Below, in pieces: positions 1 through 7,696 of a stretch of 15,433 nt of DNA. Position 1 is the first letter of the stretch; the number at the start of each line of letters is the position of its first letter. The stretch is taken from NCBI GenBank assembly GCA_023421115.1, contig JAEZUI010000210.1:1-15433 (forward strand), written 5' to 3'. The DNA is from Bacillota bacterium (GTDB lineage Bacteria > Bacillota > Clostridia > Acetivibrionales > Acetivibrionaceae). Both the position numbers and the translations under genes were made by a program. The notes beneath the pieces are model-generated. The model ran no database searches. It saw only the letters and a list, made by a program, of their open reading frames with translations, and had not been told where the DNA came from.

Positions 1-913
1 AATTTCCATTAATAAATTTCAGTGGTAGTATTTTTACATTTGAGCCTATTCCTCTTATACCGGTTTCATTTGCAACAGCTGCTACAAGGCCTGCTACGTG
101 AGTTCCATGCGAATCAAATTCAGCTCCAGTAAATACATTTGCATTGTTATCATAAAAATTCCATCCATTTACATCGTCGATATATCCATTACCATCATTA
201 TCAATCATATCACCCGGTATTTCGTTCTCATTTATATAAATATTTTCCTTTATATCAGTATGCTCTGTATCAACACCAGAATCAAGAATACCAACAATTA
301 CTGTTTCAGCATCTGTTGCTAAATCCCAAGCTGGAAGTACATTTATATCCACCCCTTCTATACCTGTCTGTCCACATATAGCCTGTCCATCATTTAATAG
401 ATTCCATTGCTCATTAAATTGGCTATCGCTAGGAGTATTAAATAAATTGAGTTCATAGTTTGGCTGCGCATATAATACATCAGCATTTTTTTGCAATTCC
501 TCAAGAACAGTTTTCATATCATCTGCTTCGCCTATTTCTATGGTGTCAATTTGAAACTTTTTGTTTGAGTTTTTAACTTTCAGCTTTGATAGTTTCTTAT
601 TGTTTTTAAAAATTTTTTCTTTATCAACTTTCGCTTTTGATTTACTCTTATATTTAACAAGAATCTCATTCTTGCTATCTGCTATTTTCTTTTCTAATTT
701 TCCCCCTGAAGTTTTTCTTCCATTATTTATTATTTCTGTTGGATCTGTAAAACTTGAATACACATCTTCAGTGATAGTTTTCATTGATTGACCTTTTTGT
801 TTAGACTCTGATGTCAAATCTTTTCCATAAACAATTTGCCCATTCATTGTAAAAATTGTTGTTGCCATAAAAACTGTTAATAAAACACTAGATAAAATTC
901 TTTTTTTGTTCAT
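1..913 (-). CDS. Secreted subtilisin-family (S8) serine protease, N-terminal part, cut by window edge
   Basis: The open frame starts at ATG 913-911, with AAAGGAG at 921-927 placed correctly, and runs off the left edge after 304 codons. Residues 1-30 form a typical signal peptide (MNKKR, then a hydrophobic stretch ending near VYG), so the product is exported. Residues of about 80-155 look like an inhibitor-type propeptide ending in YAQPNYELN, the usual lead-in to a subtilase catalytic domain. Two of the three catalytic residues are visible: Asp211 in GILDSGVD and His269 in DSHGTHVAG. The oxyanion Asn and nucleophilic Ser would lie beyond the window. An Asp/Asn-rich segment between them (about 237-247) is common in clostridial S8 proteases. 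It lies 113 nt downstream of pnkp with no clear promoter or strong terminator between them, and nothing suggests a functional link to RNA repair. The family is confident; the substrate is unknown. Confidence 0.93.
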   Translation of the reverse strand, partial: MNKKRILSSVLLTVFMATTIFTMNGQIVYGKDLTSESKQKGQSMKTITEDVYSSFTDPTEIINNGRKTSGGKLEKKIADSKNEILVKYKSKSKAKVDKEKIFKNNKKLSKLKVKNSNKKFQIDTIEIGEADDMKTVLEELQKNADVLYAQPNYELNLFNTPSDSQFNEQWNLLNDGQAICGQTGIEGVDINVLPAWDLATDAETVIVGILDSGVDTEHTDIKENIYINENEIPGDMIDNDGNGYIDDVNGWNFYDNNANVFTGAEFDSHGTHVAGLVAAVANETGIRGIGSNVKILPLKFINGN

Positions 914-1026
914 TTAATTACTCCTTTGAAATTATGTAACCTCATTTGACACTTAAACAGGTAAAGTCTTAATTTGATTTGTTTTTCGCGATTTCTTGTT
1001 TAGCTGTTAGCAATAATTATGTTTTA
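914..1026 (-). other. Short spacer between pnkp and the protease gene
   Basis: This 113-nt spacer contains the protease ribosome site (AAAGGAG, 921-927). I see no convincing terminator stem and no promoter with both hexamers well matched, so read-through from hen1-pnkp into the protease gene cannot be excluded. Confidence 0.4.
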
Positions 1027-3630
1027 TTATAACCTTGGATCTACAGGCTCACTTTCGAGGGCTAAAACACCAAATACACACTCATGTACCCGGTAAAGCG
1101 GTTCATTCCTTACAAAACGTTCTAAAGATTCAATACCTAGAGCAAGCTCCCTTAGTGCCAAGGAGCGTTTCTTTCCTAATGATCTGCTTCTTAATCTCTC
1201 GATATTCTCATCTAGCGTATACTCTGGTCCGTAAATAATTCTTAAGTATTCACTGCCACGGCACTTTACAGCCGGTTGTAATAATTGTCCATTGTTTTTT
1301 ACTATAAAATCATACGGTTTTACAACCATACCTTCTCCGCCAGATGCTGTGAGGTTCTCCCACCATTTAATTCCCTTATCGGTACTTTCACTGTCGTTAA
1401 CATCAACAACAATATGGTTTGTGGCCATTATTAAATTATCCTCACCAGTAAAATACTTAGCTATAGTATCCATATGCCATATGTGATTTTTATCTGAATG
1501 TACCTTTCCTTCCGTAGCAAGAATATGAAAAGGTGCAAGTTTTAAATCATCTATGCTGTTTACGTTCCAGCAGTATCTTCTGTACGAATCCACATATCTG
1601 TGAAGTGCTTCCGACCGCTCAGAAAAACGTTGCAGTAATAGGTTTATATCTGCATTTTGCCCTGATGTTTGTTTGCTTACATCAAAAGAAATATTCTTAT
1701 TTAAGGCTGCCTGTTTTAACAGCTTAACTGCCTCATCTAATGCAACTCTACCGGATATTCCAACTGCAGAGTATTGATCCTTAAGTAGCATTTGAGCTTT
1801 TGCCGACCATGGCATTAACTCACAGTCAACACAAACCCAATCAGTATTAAATTCATCCCAAAACTTTGACTTATTGAGTGCCTCTCTAACTCTGCCAATC
1901 AAAGAAGCTTCAAGCTCCATATCATCAAAGAAATGTCTTCCTGTACGGGTATAACATATTCCACTGCTGCCATCTACAACTCCAAATCTTTTTACGGCTA
2001 CCTGTTCATCTTTGCAGACTATTATTACTGCTCTCGAACCCATATGTTTTTGTTCACACACAACCTTACCTACTCCCCGGGTGCTAAAGTATGAAAACGC
2101 CTCTATAGGATGTTCGAGCATACCTTCCTTTTTACTTGTCTCACAAGGTGACATAGTAGGCGGCAGATATATTAGCCAATGCGGGTCGGCAGCAAATCTG
2201 CTCATTATCTCAAGAGCCGCAATAGAATTCTCCTCTTTAATGGTTATATGGTTAAAGAGTCTGGTTTCAACTATTTTTTTGCCCAAGACATCGTTTATAT
2301 CCAATACATCACTAGCATCCCTGTTTTCAACTTTACTCTCTTCTTCTAAGAAAGGTTTTGCAGGCTCATAGTACGTCTTAAGAGCCTTAACATAGGTAAA
2401 TTCTCTTTCCGGATACCTGTACGCTGTTAGTTTTCCTCCGAAAACACAGCCCGTATCAATATTAATTGTACTGTTAGTCTTGAGCGGCTCAGATTGTGGG
2501 GTATGTCCGTATATGACCATCGCTCTTCCACGGTAATCCGATGCCCAATCATATCTCACAGGAAGACCATATTCATCCGTCTCACCGGTAGTCTCTCCAT
2601 ACAAGGCAAATTCACGTACCTTGCCCGATCCTCTACCCTGAAGTTCCTCCTTTAGTCCCGCATGTGCCACAACAAGCTTTCCGTCATCCAACACATAATG
2701 GCTGACCAGCCCATCTATAAAACTCTTAACATCCTCAATAAACTCAGGCGGTTCTTTTTCAAGTTGTTCTAGAGTTCTGTCGAGACCATGAGTTATCTGA
2801 ACATTCTTGCCGTTAAGTTTTTTCAGCAACTTGATATCATGATTTCCAGGCACACAAAGTGCACTTCCTGTTTTAACCATACTCATAACAAGTTTCAGAA
2901 CTTCGGTTATCTTAGGTCCCCGATCAACCAAATCACCTAAAAGCACTGCTTTTCTTCCTTTGGAATGTGAAACTTTATAGTTTGTATATGTAGAATTATC
3001 TATATCAGTCTCAATAAGATATCCCATACTCTCAAGCAGTCTTTTCAATTCGTCAAAACACCCATGAACATCTCCGATAATATCAAAAGGTCCATGTTCA
3101 TGCTTAAGGTTGTTCCACAAGGGCTGTCTGTAAAACTCAACCTGTTCTACTTCTTCCGGCGAATTAAGCACATATACGTGTCTAAAGCCTTCTTTTTGAA
3201 GCCCTCGAATTGACTTACGAAGCTGCTGGGAGTGTTTTCTTATTACATGCTCACCAACCTGCCTGTCAGTCCTATTTTTGTTTCTATCCTGACACACTCT
3301 TTCCGAAAGGCTAAACACCACAGCCACTGGAATACAGTGGTAATCTCTTGCCAATTGTATGAGGCGTTTTCTTGCACCTTCCTGCACATTTGTGGCATCA
3401 ACAACAGTAAGCTTTCCCAACATAAGCCTTTTAGCCGCTATATAGTGTAAAACATCAAAAGCAGTATTTGTAACCGTCTGGTCATTATCATCGTCAGATA
3501 CCAAACCTCTGCAGAAATCCGACGATATTACCTCGGTTGGTTTAAAATGCTTTGCAGCAAAGGTTGATTTTCCACAACCTGAAGAACCTATCAAAACTAC
3601 TAAGGACAACTCCGGTACAGTTAATTTCAT
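1027..3630 (-). CDS. pnkp: Polynucleotide kinase-phosphatase-ligase Pnkp (bacterial RNA repair)
   Basis: This 867-residue three-domain enzyme heals and seals broken RNA. The N-terminal kinase has its P-loop at residues 15-22 (GSSGCGKS) and phosphorylates 5'-OH ends. The central calcineurin-like phosphoesterase removes 2',3'-cyclic or 3' phosphates. Its metal and active-site residues are all present: GDVHG (Asp187, His189), GDLVDRG (Asp233), GNHD (Asn263), VAHAGL (His323), YGHT (His376) and Asp392. As I recall, these positions match the characterised Clostridium thermocellum enzyme. The C-terminal adenylyltransferase/ligase-like domain carries motif I, EQKHMGSR, with Lys528 as the expected AMP-accepting residue. 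The length is close to the roughly 870 residues of the family. The start overlaps the hen1 stop as ATGA, so the two are translationally coupled. Family knowledge: the ligase of this group needs Hen1 for activity, and the two proteins form a heterotetramer. No lesion is visible. Confidence 0.97.
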   Translation of the reverse strand: MKLTVPELSLVVLIGSSGCGKSTFAAKHFKPTEVISSDFCRGLVSDDDNDQTVTNTAFDVLHYIAAKRLMLGKLTVVDATNVQEGARKRLIQLARDYHCIPVAVVFSLSERVCQDRNKNRTDRQVGEHVIRKHSQQLRKSIRGLQKEGFRHVYVLNSPEEVEQVEFYRQPLWNNLKHEHGPFDIIGDVHGCFDELKRLLESMGYLIETDIDNSTYTNYKVSHSKGRKAVLLGDLVDRGPKITEVLKLVMSMVKTGSALCVPGNHDIKLLKKLNGKNVQITHGLDRTLEQLEKEPPEFIEDVKSFIDGLVSHYVLDDGKLVVAHAGLKEELQGRGSGKVREFALYGETTGETDEYGLPVRYDWASDYRGRAMVIYGHTPQSEPLKTNSTINIDTGCVFGGKLTAYRYPEREFTYVKALKTYYEPAKPFLEEESKVENRDASDVLDINDVLGKKIVETRLFNHITIKEENSIAALEIMSRFAADPHWLIYLPPTMSPCETSKKEGMLEHPIEAFSYFSTRGVGKVVCEQKHMGSRAVIIVCKDEQVAVKRFGVVDGSSGICYTRTGRHFFDDMELEASLIGRVREALNKSKFWDEFNTDWVCVDCELMPWSAKAQMLLKDQYSAVGISGRVALDEAVKLLKQAALNKNISFDVSKQTSGQNADINLLLQRFSERSEALHRYVDSYRRYCWNVNSIDDLKLAPFHILATEGKVHSDKNHIWHMDTIAKYFTGEDNLIMATNHIVVDVNDSESTDKGIKWWENLTASGGEGMVVKPYDFIVKNNGQLLQPAVKCRGSEYLRIIYGPEYTLDENIERLRSRSLGKKRSLALRELALGIESLERFVRNEPLYRVHECVFGVLALESEPVDPRL

Positions 3631-5021
3631 AATGTAAACACCCCCATCTGTGTAGGACTTCCATATTTCTCATCCGTTTCACCAATTTGTACAAACCTCA
3701 CACTATATCCATACTGACTTGCAATCTTCTGTGACCATGTTTTAAACTCCTTGCGGGTCCATTCAAAACGGTGATCCCTATGTCGCACATCTCCTTCGAA
3801 AAGGTTGGAATAATGTGTATTATACTCCTTGTTTGGAGTAGAGATAATAACAGTAGATGGTCTTGTAAATTTAAAAACTACTTTTTCAAAAGCAGCCAGC
3901 CTATTTTCATCAAGATGCTCTATTACTTCAATGACAGTCGCCGCATCATGCCCGCAAAACCTTTTATCTCTGTAGGTTAAAGAACCCTGAAATATGTTAA
4001 TTCTGTTTTTTTGCATCGAAGGCAAACTATCAAATTTCAATCTATCTATAGCCCTCTCAAGTACACTGTATGAGACATCCACTCCAGTTATTTGTTCAAA
4101 ATTTCTGTCCTTTAAAAGTAACGAGAGGAGCTTTCCTTCACCACATCCTAAATCTATTACTCTCTTTGCATTTACACTTTTCAGTACAGATAGTACTGCG
4201 TTAAGTCTATGCTCATTTAGATTTATTTTTCTTTCAGGTTCTTCCTCTTTTTGCGGTACTATAATATTTTGTAACTCTTCAGGAACCATTTCCTTTTCCA
4301 ATAGCTGATCAAACGCTTTTTTTACCAAACTTGGCTTTTTCCTTAAATAACGGAAGGCTATCCTGTCTTTTTCCGGGTGATTTTTAAGCCATCCCTCTCC
4401 ATGTCGCAGCAATTTTTCAATTTCATCTTCTCCTACCCAATAGTGTTTATCCGCATCAAGTACCGGAATAAGGACATAGATATGATTTAGCAAATCCTGA
4501 AGCCTGACTGAGCCTTCAAGTGAAACGGTAGTATATCTGCTTTTACCCCACTGTAGGAATTTATCATCCAATATATACTCTTCCACAGTAACCTTATAGC
4601 CCAAAGGTTCAAAAAGTCGGTTGATAATAGCATTATCCCCCTTGCAGGGTAGCATCACTATTCTAGCTTGTAAGGGTAAAGCTTTTTCCGCAAGTTCAGG
4701 TCTGTCTTTACACTTACCCGACATCGCTGTTCCAAACACCCTTGACATTGCTACGCTTAAAAACGAAGATGCTACATAAGGCCTATCATTTACATAGTCA
4801 AACAAACCGCCCCCCATAGAACCAAGCTTTCCCCTTGCAAGGTCAATAGGATCAATATCCAGCAAAAGTACAGCCGTGCACCTTTCGTTTGAAGCTTCCG
4901 AGTAAAATATATGTGCTTTCCCATGATTAAGTTCAACTGTTTGCGGCCTAGATGGATTTTTATACAGAAGATAACCCAAATCCGTTGCCGGCGTTTGTGT
5001 ATATGTAATTGTCAACAGCAT
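3627..5021 (-). CDS. hen1: Hen1, 3'-terminal RNA ribose 2'-O-methyltransferase
   Basis: This 464-residue protein is the bacterial Hen1 partner of Pnkp. It methylates the 2'-OH at the 3' end of a cleaved RNA before sealing, so the repaired site cannot be cut again by ribotoxins that need that hydroxyl. Residues of about 1-240 are the bacterial N-terminal domain that activates Pnkp-catalysed ligation. A Glu/Lys-rich linker (about 255-270) leads into a class I SAM methyltransferase with motif I VIDLGCGEGK (about 288-297). The metal-binding set of the Hen1 family is intact: Glu365, Glu368 and His369 in EVIEH, and His417 in RHRDHRFEW. The start at 5021 is supported by AAAGGGG at 5030-5036. The stop overlaps the pnkp start. 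The remnant of an HD-domain gene ends 36 nt upstream, so hen1 may once have been the second gene of a longer operon. Confidence 0.96.
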   Translation of the reverse strand: MLLTITYTQTPATDLGYLLYKNPSRPQTVELNHGKAHIFYSEASNERCTAVLLLDIDPIDLARGKLGSMGGGLFDYVNDRPYVASSFLSVAMSRVFGTAMSGKCKDRPELAEKALPLQARIVMLPCKGDNAIINRLFEPLGYKVTVEEYILDDKFLQWGKSRYTTVSLEGSVRLQDLLNHIYVLIPVLDADKHYWVGEDEIEKLLRHGEGWLKNHPEKDRIAFRYLRKKPSLVKKAFDQLLEKEMVPEELQNIIVPQKEEEPERKINLNEHRLNAVLSVLKSVNAKRVIDLGCGEGKLLSLLLKDRNFEQITGVDVSYSVLERAIDRLKFDSLPSMQKNRINIFQGSLTYRDKRFCGHDAATVIEVIEHLDENRLAAFEKVVFKFTRPSTVIISTPNKEYNTHYSNLFEGDVRHRDHRFEWTRKEFKTWSQKIASQYGYSVRFVQIGETDEKYGSPTQMGVFTL

Positions 5022-5057
5022 GATTTCAACCCCTTTACTATTTTTATAGAAATTTTC

Positions 5058-5344
5058 TTAAGCTTTTGCCCTTATATCCGCTTCGTGTAGTCTCAACAAA
5101 TTGTCATAAACTTCTCTGCCTAAAAGTTTGGCCGATTTGGTTTTGCCTTGCCCGTAGTTAGATTAAAGGGCTGCATATGCCATTGAATATAGTTTGTAAT
5201 TTCTATTATTTTTTCAATCGGCAAATTCTTTAAATAAAACAAACTTAAATAGGCTTAAACATTCTGATGACTGTAATAATGTGCTTCCTCAGTAGGGTTT
5301 CCTTTCCTATCCTCAAATTTTTTGGTAAACTTTTTACCACCTCA
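5058..5344 (-). pseudogene. Decayed C-terminal fragment of an HD-domain phosphohydrolase-like gene
   Basis: Read on the minus strand, 5341-5258 encodes a protein-like segment ending in TEEAHYYSHQNV. It is interrupted by TAA at 5257-5255 and continues in the same frame as AYLSLFYLKNLP, then EITNYIQWHMQPF. Near 5137 the reading moves by one base into a second frame, giving KLLGREVYDNLLRLHEAD and ending at TAA 5060-5058. Order and motifs (HYYxHxNVxAY, WHMQPF, LLRLHEAD) resemble the C-terminal half of HD-superfamily phosphohydrolases, as found in CCA-adding enzymes and kinase-HD proteins. The fragment begins at GGKKFTKKF, about where such proteins follow their HDxGK metal motif, so the HD residues themselves are missing and a TGA (5344-5342) precedes it. 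Nonsense codon, frameshift and N-terminal loss together say pseudogene. The family call is from memory of the motifs. Its position just before hen1 suggests, but does not prove, a former role in RNA or nucleotide metabolism. Confidence 0.7.
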
Positions 5345-5356
5345 AAACCAAAAATA

Positions 5357-5395
5357 AAAAGTGATTAAATCCAAAATTCAGACTTAATCACTTTT
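5357..5395 (-). terminator. Hairpin with T-rich tail behind the 40-codon ORF
   Basis: A perfect 12-bp inverted repeat (AAAAGTGATTAA / TTAATCACTTTT) surrounds a 15-nt loop. On the minus strand the right arm runs into TTTTTATTTTTGG, a typical intrinsic-terminator tail. The stem is AT-rich (three G-C pairs), so efficiency is uncertain. It begins 30 nt after the stop of the small ORF and lies just before the HD remnant. The complementary strand also has a T-rich flank, so bidirectional action is possible, although no plus-strand gene is seen. Confidence 0.65.
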
Positions 5396-5425
5396 ACTTA
5401 TTTACACGTATCTTTATGTACTAAA

Positions 5426-5548
5426 CTAAATGCTCTTACGTTTAAACAGTAGAGGACTAAGCCAATGTATAAAAAATATAGATAGGTTACAAATTCGTTC
5501 AAATGACAATTCGCTTTTTCTTATTTCAAAGTTTATAATTCTATACAT
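5426..5548 (-). CDS. Unrecognised 40-residue peptide with hydrophobic C-terminal half
   Basis: A short frame from ATG 5548-5546 to TAG 5428-5426 encodes MYRIINFEIRKSELSFERIC followed by NLSIFFIHWLSPLLFKRKSI. GGAGG at 5556-5560 sits 7 nt before the start, and a consensus promoter (5585-5613) predicts a leader of about 30 nt. A terminator-like hairpin follows 30 nt after the stop, so this looks like a complete monocistronic unit. Residues 1-18 are charged. Residues of about 19-35 are strongly hydrophobic with one Cys, one His and one Trp, and the end is basic (KRKSI). This could be a small membrane peptide, a type I toxin, a peptide signal or a secreted product. I recognise no family and assign no function. 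The alternative is a chance ORF inside a small RNA of about 225 nt. The strong ribosome site at the right distance favours translation. Confidence 0.6.
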   Translation of the reverse strand: MYRIINFEIRKSELSFERICNLSIFFIHWLSPLLFKRKSI

Positions 5549-5584
5549 CGTTTATCCTCCAATCCCAAAAGAATATTTTCAATA

Positions 5585-5613
5585 ATTTTATACACTATTT
5601 GTTGATCTGTCAA
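5585..5613 (-). promoter_or_regulatory. Sigma-A-type promoter of the small ORF
   Basis: On the minus strand a perfect -35 hexamer TTGACA (5613-5608) is followed by a 17-nt spacer and TAAAAT (5590-5585). An alternative -10, TATAAA, overlaps it two bases upstream. The predicted start of transcription is near 5578, about 30 nt before the ATG at 5548. This is one of the two best promoter matches in the window, and it drives only the 40-codon ORF before a terminator-like hairpin. Confidence 0.75.
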
Positions 5614-5617
5614 CAAA
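5598..5617. promoter_or_regulatory. Palindrome over the -35 box, candidate operator
   Basis: TTTGTTGA and TCAACAAA form a perfect 8-bp inverted repeat around a 4-nt centre (TCTG on the plus strand). The -35 hexamer lies across its centre and one arm, where a bound dimeric repressor would block polymerase. No regulator gene is in the window. That it binds a protein is inference from symmetry and position only. Confidence 0.45.
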
Positions 5618-5621
5618 ATTT

Positions 5622-5676
5622 AAAAAACGTAAGACTCGGTTTGATGTTTTACTGCTATTAAATTTTGGCAGTCTAC
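5622..5676 (-). terminator. Possible terminator of the export operon, after the Yip1-family gene
   Basis: On the minus strand GTAGACT (5676-5670) can pair with AGTCTTAC (5636-5629) with a single-base bulge, followed by GTTTTTT. A smaller internal stem CTGC/GCAG can form in the loop. The loop is long and the pairing imperfect, so this is only a candidate. Its place, just past the stop at 5685 and just before an independent promoter, fits. Confidence 0.35.
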
Positions 5677-5684
5677 AAGAATCA

Positions 5685-6419
5685 CTAAAAATATCTAAAT
5701 TCAGCAGCATTTATCAACGCTTCAACAATAAGCACAAAGGCTACCATTGAGAATACCTTTGGCTTAGATAATTTACTAACTAAACTGATTCCCACTCCAA
5801 CCAAAACATAATACCATATAGTAAAAAAGCTAATAGATCTGATTATTCCATAAAAATAAGATCCTTTCATATCAGGAATAATCAAATTGGTAATATTAGC
5901 CATCGAAGCATCAAACATTAATTGACCTGTAAAAAACGAAACACCAGCAGATATTGCATAGAACAACAGGGTTATAACCCCACAATAACCAACTATTGAT
6001 AAATATTGATTAAAACGCCCTTCACCCTTAAATAGCTTGGCAATACAGAATAAAACTAAACCTGACAGCGCCCAAACAATTAATGTAATAAAAGGTGTTG
6101 AAATCAATCCTGCTATAGCTGACATATCTAATAATGCTTCGATTTGATCTGGTGTCAAAGCTTCAGTAGTGGAGGCTACACGCTCCAAAGAATCTCTCAT
6201 ATAATCCTTATATAAATCATATCTCAAGAGATAGAAAAGCAGCATCCCAAAAGCTGATGATAAAATTGGAAATAACAACCTTGGTTTTGCTATCAGATCC
6301 ATTAATGTTTTTGTTGGAGAAAAAATTATTCCTGCTAGCCTTTGAAAAAAATTCATTTTACTTTCTAATTGTATTTCACTCTGAAAACTACCCTCAGCAT
6401 CTAATTTATAATCGTTCAT
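5685..6419 (-). CDS. Yip1-family integral membrane protein
   Basis: This 244-residue protein has about five hydrophobic segments (roughly 48-66, 102-128, 138-165, 188-212 and 220-238). It opens with a hydrophilic stretch and FFQRLAGIIFSPTKTLMDL, the pattern seen in bacterial Yip1-domain proteins near an F-x-x-P-x-x-T turn. The function of bacterial members is poorly known; in clostridia they often sit beside ABC exporters and HlyD-type adaptors. The start at 6419 follows GGGAGG (6427-6432) with good spacing. It is 55 nt downstream of the FtsX-like permease gene and most likely the last gene of that operon, with a possible terminator at 5622-5676. An accessory or assembly role in the transporter is inferred from position. 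Confidence 0.8.
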   Translation of the reverse strand: MNDYKLDAEGSFQSEIQLESKMNFFQRLAGIIFSPTKTLMDLIAKPRLLFPILSSAFGMLLFYLLRYDLYKDYMRDSLERVASTTEALTPDQIEALLDMSAIAGLISTPFITLIVWALSGLVLFCIAKLFKGEGRFNQYLSIVGYCGVITLLFYAISAGVSFFTGQLMFDASMANITNLIIPDMKGSYFYGIIRSISFFTIWYYVLVGVGISLVSKLSKPKVFSMVAFVLIVEALINAAEFRYF

Positions 6420-6474
6420 TTTAAAACCTCCCTATATTTTATTTTAATAAAAACAACTTTACCTCTCAAATTTC

Positions 6475-7680
6475 TTACTCATACCTCAGGCACTCAGTTG
6501 GATCAAGATCAGCGGCTCTTTTTGCAGGGTAAACACCAAATACAATCCCAAGCGCAATTGATCCTACAAAGCATAGAATTATTACTACAATATCCACTAC
6601 AGGAGGAATTTTCACGAGAGCCGATATTACTCCTCCTGCGACAACACCCATAATAATTCCTATAATACCACTAATCCCTGTCATTATAATAGACTCTGTC
6701 AAAAACTGCAATATAATATCCTTCTTTTGTGCTCCAAGTGCTTTTCTTATTCCAATTTCCCTTATCCTCTCAGTAACTGAAACAAGAAGAATATTAATAA
6801 TACCAATTCCCCCAACTATAAGTGTTATCACTGCTATTATAAGAAGTACAGTCGACAAAACATTCATTAATTCCGACAACGATTTTTGCATTTCTGCTGA
6901 ATTACTTGCTCTGTACATATTCTTATTACCCTTTGAAAACTCCAGTGCTTTTACTATACGTGTCCCGATTTCAGTTAGATTTTTTTTGTCAGTAACAGAA
7001 ACCTCTAAATAATCCACCTTTTTCAAATTAAAATAACTCATATATGTAGTAATAGGCATATTTACTGTTGTTGGATAATCATCCCCCAACATACTTTCGA
7101 AAAAATCATCCCCTGAATCCATTACTCCAATTATTCTCAGAGTTAAAAGCTGATTTGATGAATTCTTTAAAGATATAGTTTCACCAACGATATCAACCTT
7201 ATTAAAGTATTTCTTAGCAAAACTTTCATTAACAATCACTACATTTGCTTTTGTCGAAACATCTATGTCACTTATAAATCTACCAGCACGCATCTCATTA
7301 GGCCAAAAATTAAAGGTCTGTGAAGTTGCTCCTACTACTATAGCATCTTTAGGTTTAGTACCCACCCTTACTTCTGCTACTTGCTGTCCACCTGCATGAA
7401 TATTTTTAATATCAGGTACTGCCTTTTTTATAAGTTCGATATCTTCTAATTTAAGCCAGTCATTTTCATTAATAGATTTGGAACTGGCCGATATGGTTAT
7501 TATATTTGCTCCAAGCTTCTCAAACTGAGCACCCATAAAAGCTTGAGCAGCAGAACCAATTGCTACAATAGTAATAACAGAAAATACACCCATAACAATA
7601 CCCAACATGGTTAATATAGATCTTAATTTGTTTGACTTAAGACTATCTATTGCCTGCATCAAACTTTCAGTAAAACTCAT
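6475..7680 (-). CDS. MacB/FtsX-like ABC transporter permease without its own ATPase
   Basis: The 401 residues have the MacB permease architecture. There is a first membrane helix after a short cytoplasmic lead (SNKLRSILTMLGIVMGV, about 16-45), a large extracytoplasmic MacB-type domain (about 47-270), three C-terminal helices (about 275-300, 325-350 and 360-390), and a closing GVYPAKRAADLDPTECLRYE. The conserved cytoplasmic segment VTERIREIGIRKALGA (about 301-316) lies between helices 2 and 3, as in LolC/MacB proteins that contact an ATPase. Such permeases work with a LolD/MacB-type nucleotide-binding protein. None lies between the adaptor gene (16 nt upstream) and this gene, and none follows. 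AGAGGT at 7688-7693 supports the start. The protein probably moves a peptide or lipid-like compound, possibly the product of the neighbouring NRPS, using an ATPase coded elsewhere. Confidence 0.92.
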   Translation of the reverse strand: MSFTESLMQAIDSLKSNKLRSILTMLGIVMGVFSVITIVAIGSAAQAFMGAQFEKLGANIITISASSKSINENDWLKLEDIELIKKAVPDIKNIHAGGQQVAEVRVGTKPKDAIVVGATSQTFNFWPNEMRAGRFISDIDVSTKANVVIVNESFAKKYFNKVDIVGETISLKNSSNQLLTLRIIGVMDSGDDFFESMLGDDYPTTVNMPITTYMSYFNLKKVDYLEVSVTDKKNLTEIGTRIVKALEFSKGNKNMYRASNSAEMQKSLSELMNVLSTVLLIIAVITLIVGGIGIINILLVSVTERIREIGIRKALGAQKKDIILQFLTESIIMTGISGIIGIIMGVVAGGVISALVKIPPVVDIVVIILCFVGSIALGIVFGVYPAKRAADLDPTECLRYE

Positions 7681-7696
7681 AATCCATACCTCTTTT

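Noticed and set aside
98..381. Two overlapping plus-strand frames near the left edge
   Set aside because: The minus strand here encodes the catalytic Asp and His blocks of a subtilase, which explains the open frames opposite.
2012..2371. 119-codon open frame on the plus strand inside pnkp
   Set aside because: It is antisense to a fully conserved protein, has no ribosome site and shows no recognisable motifs. The same applies to the other plus-strand frames (for example 13573-13929 and 3994-4308).
5426..5548. Reading the 40-residue peptide as an AgrD-type signal precursor
   Set aside because: It lacks the expected layout (amphipathic leader, central Cys-containing signal, acidic C-terminal tail). 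The tail is basic, and no AgrB-like protease lies in the window.
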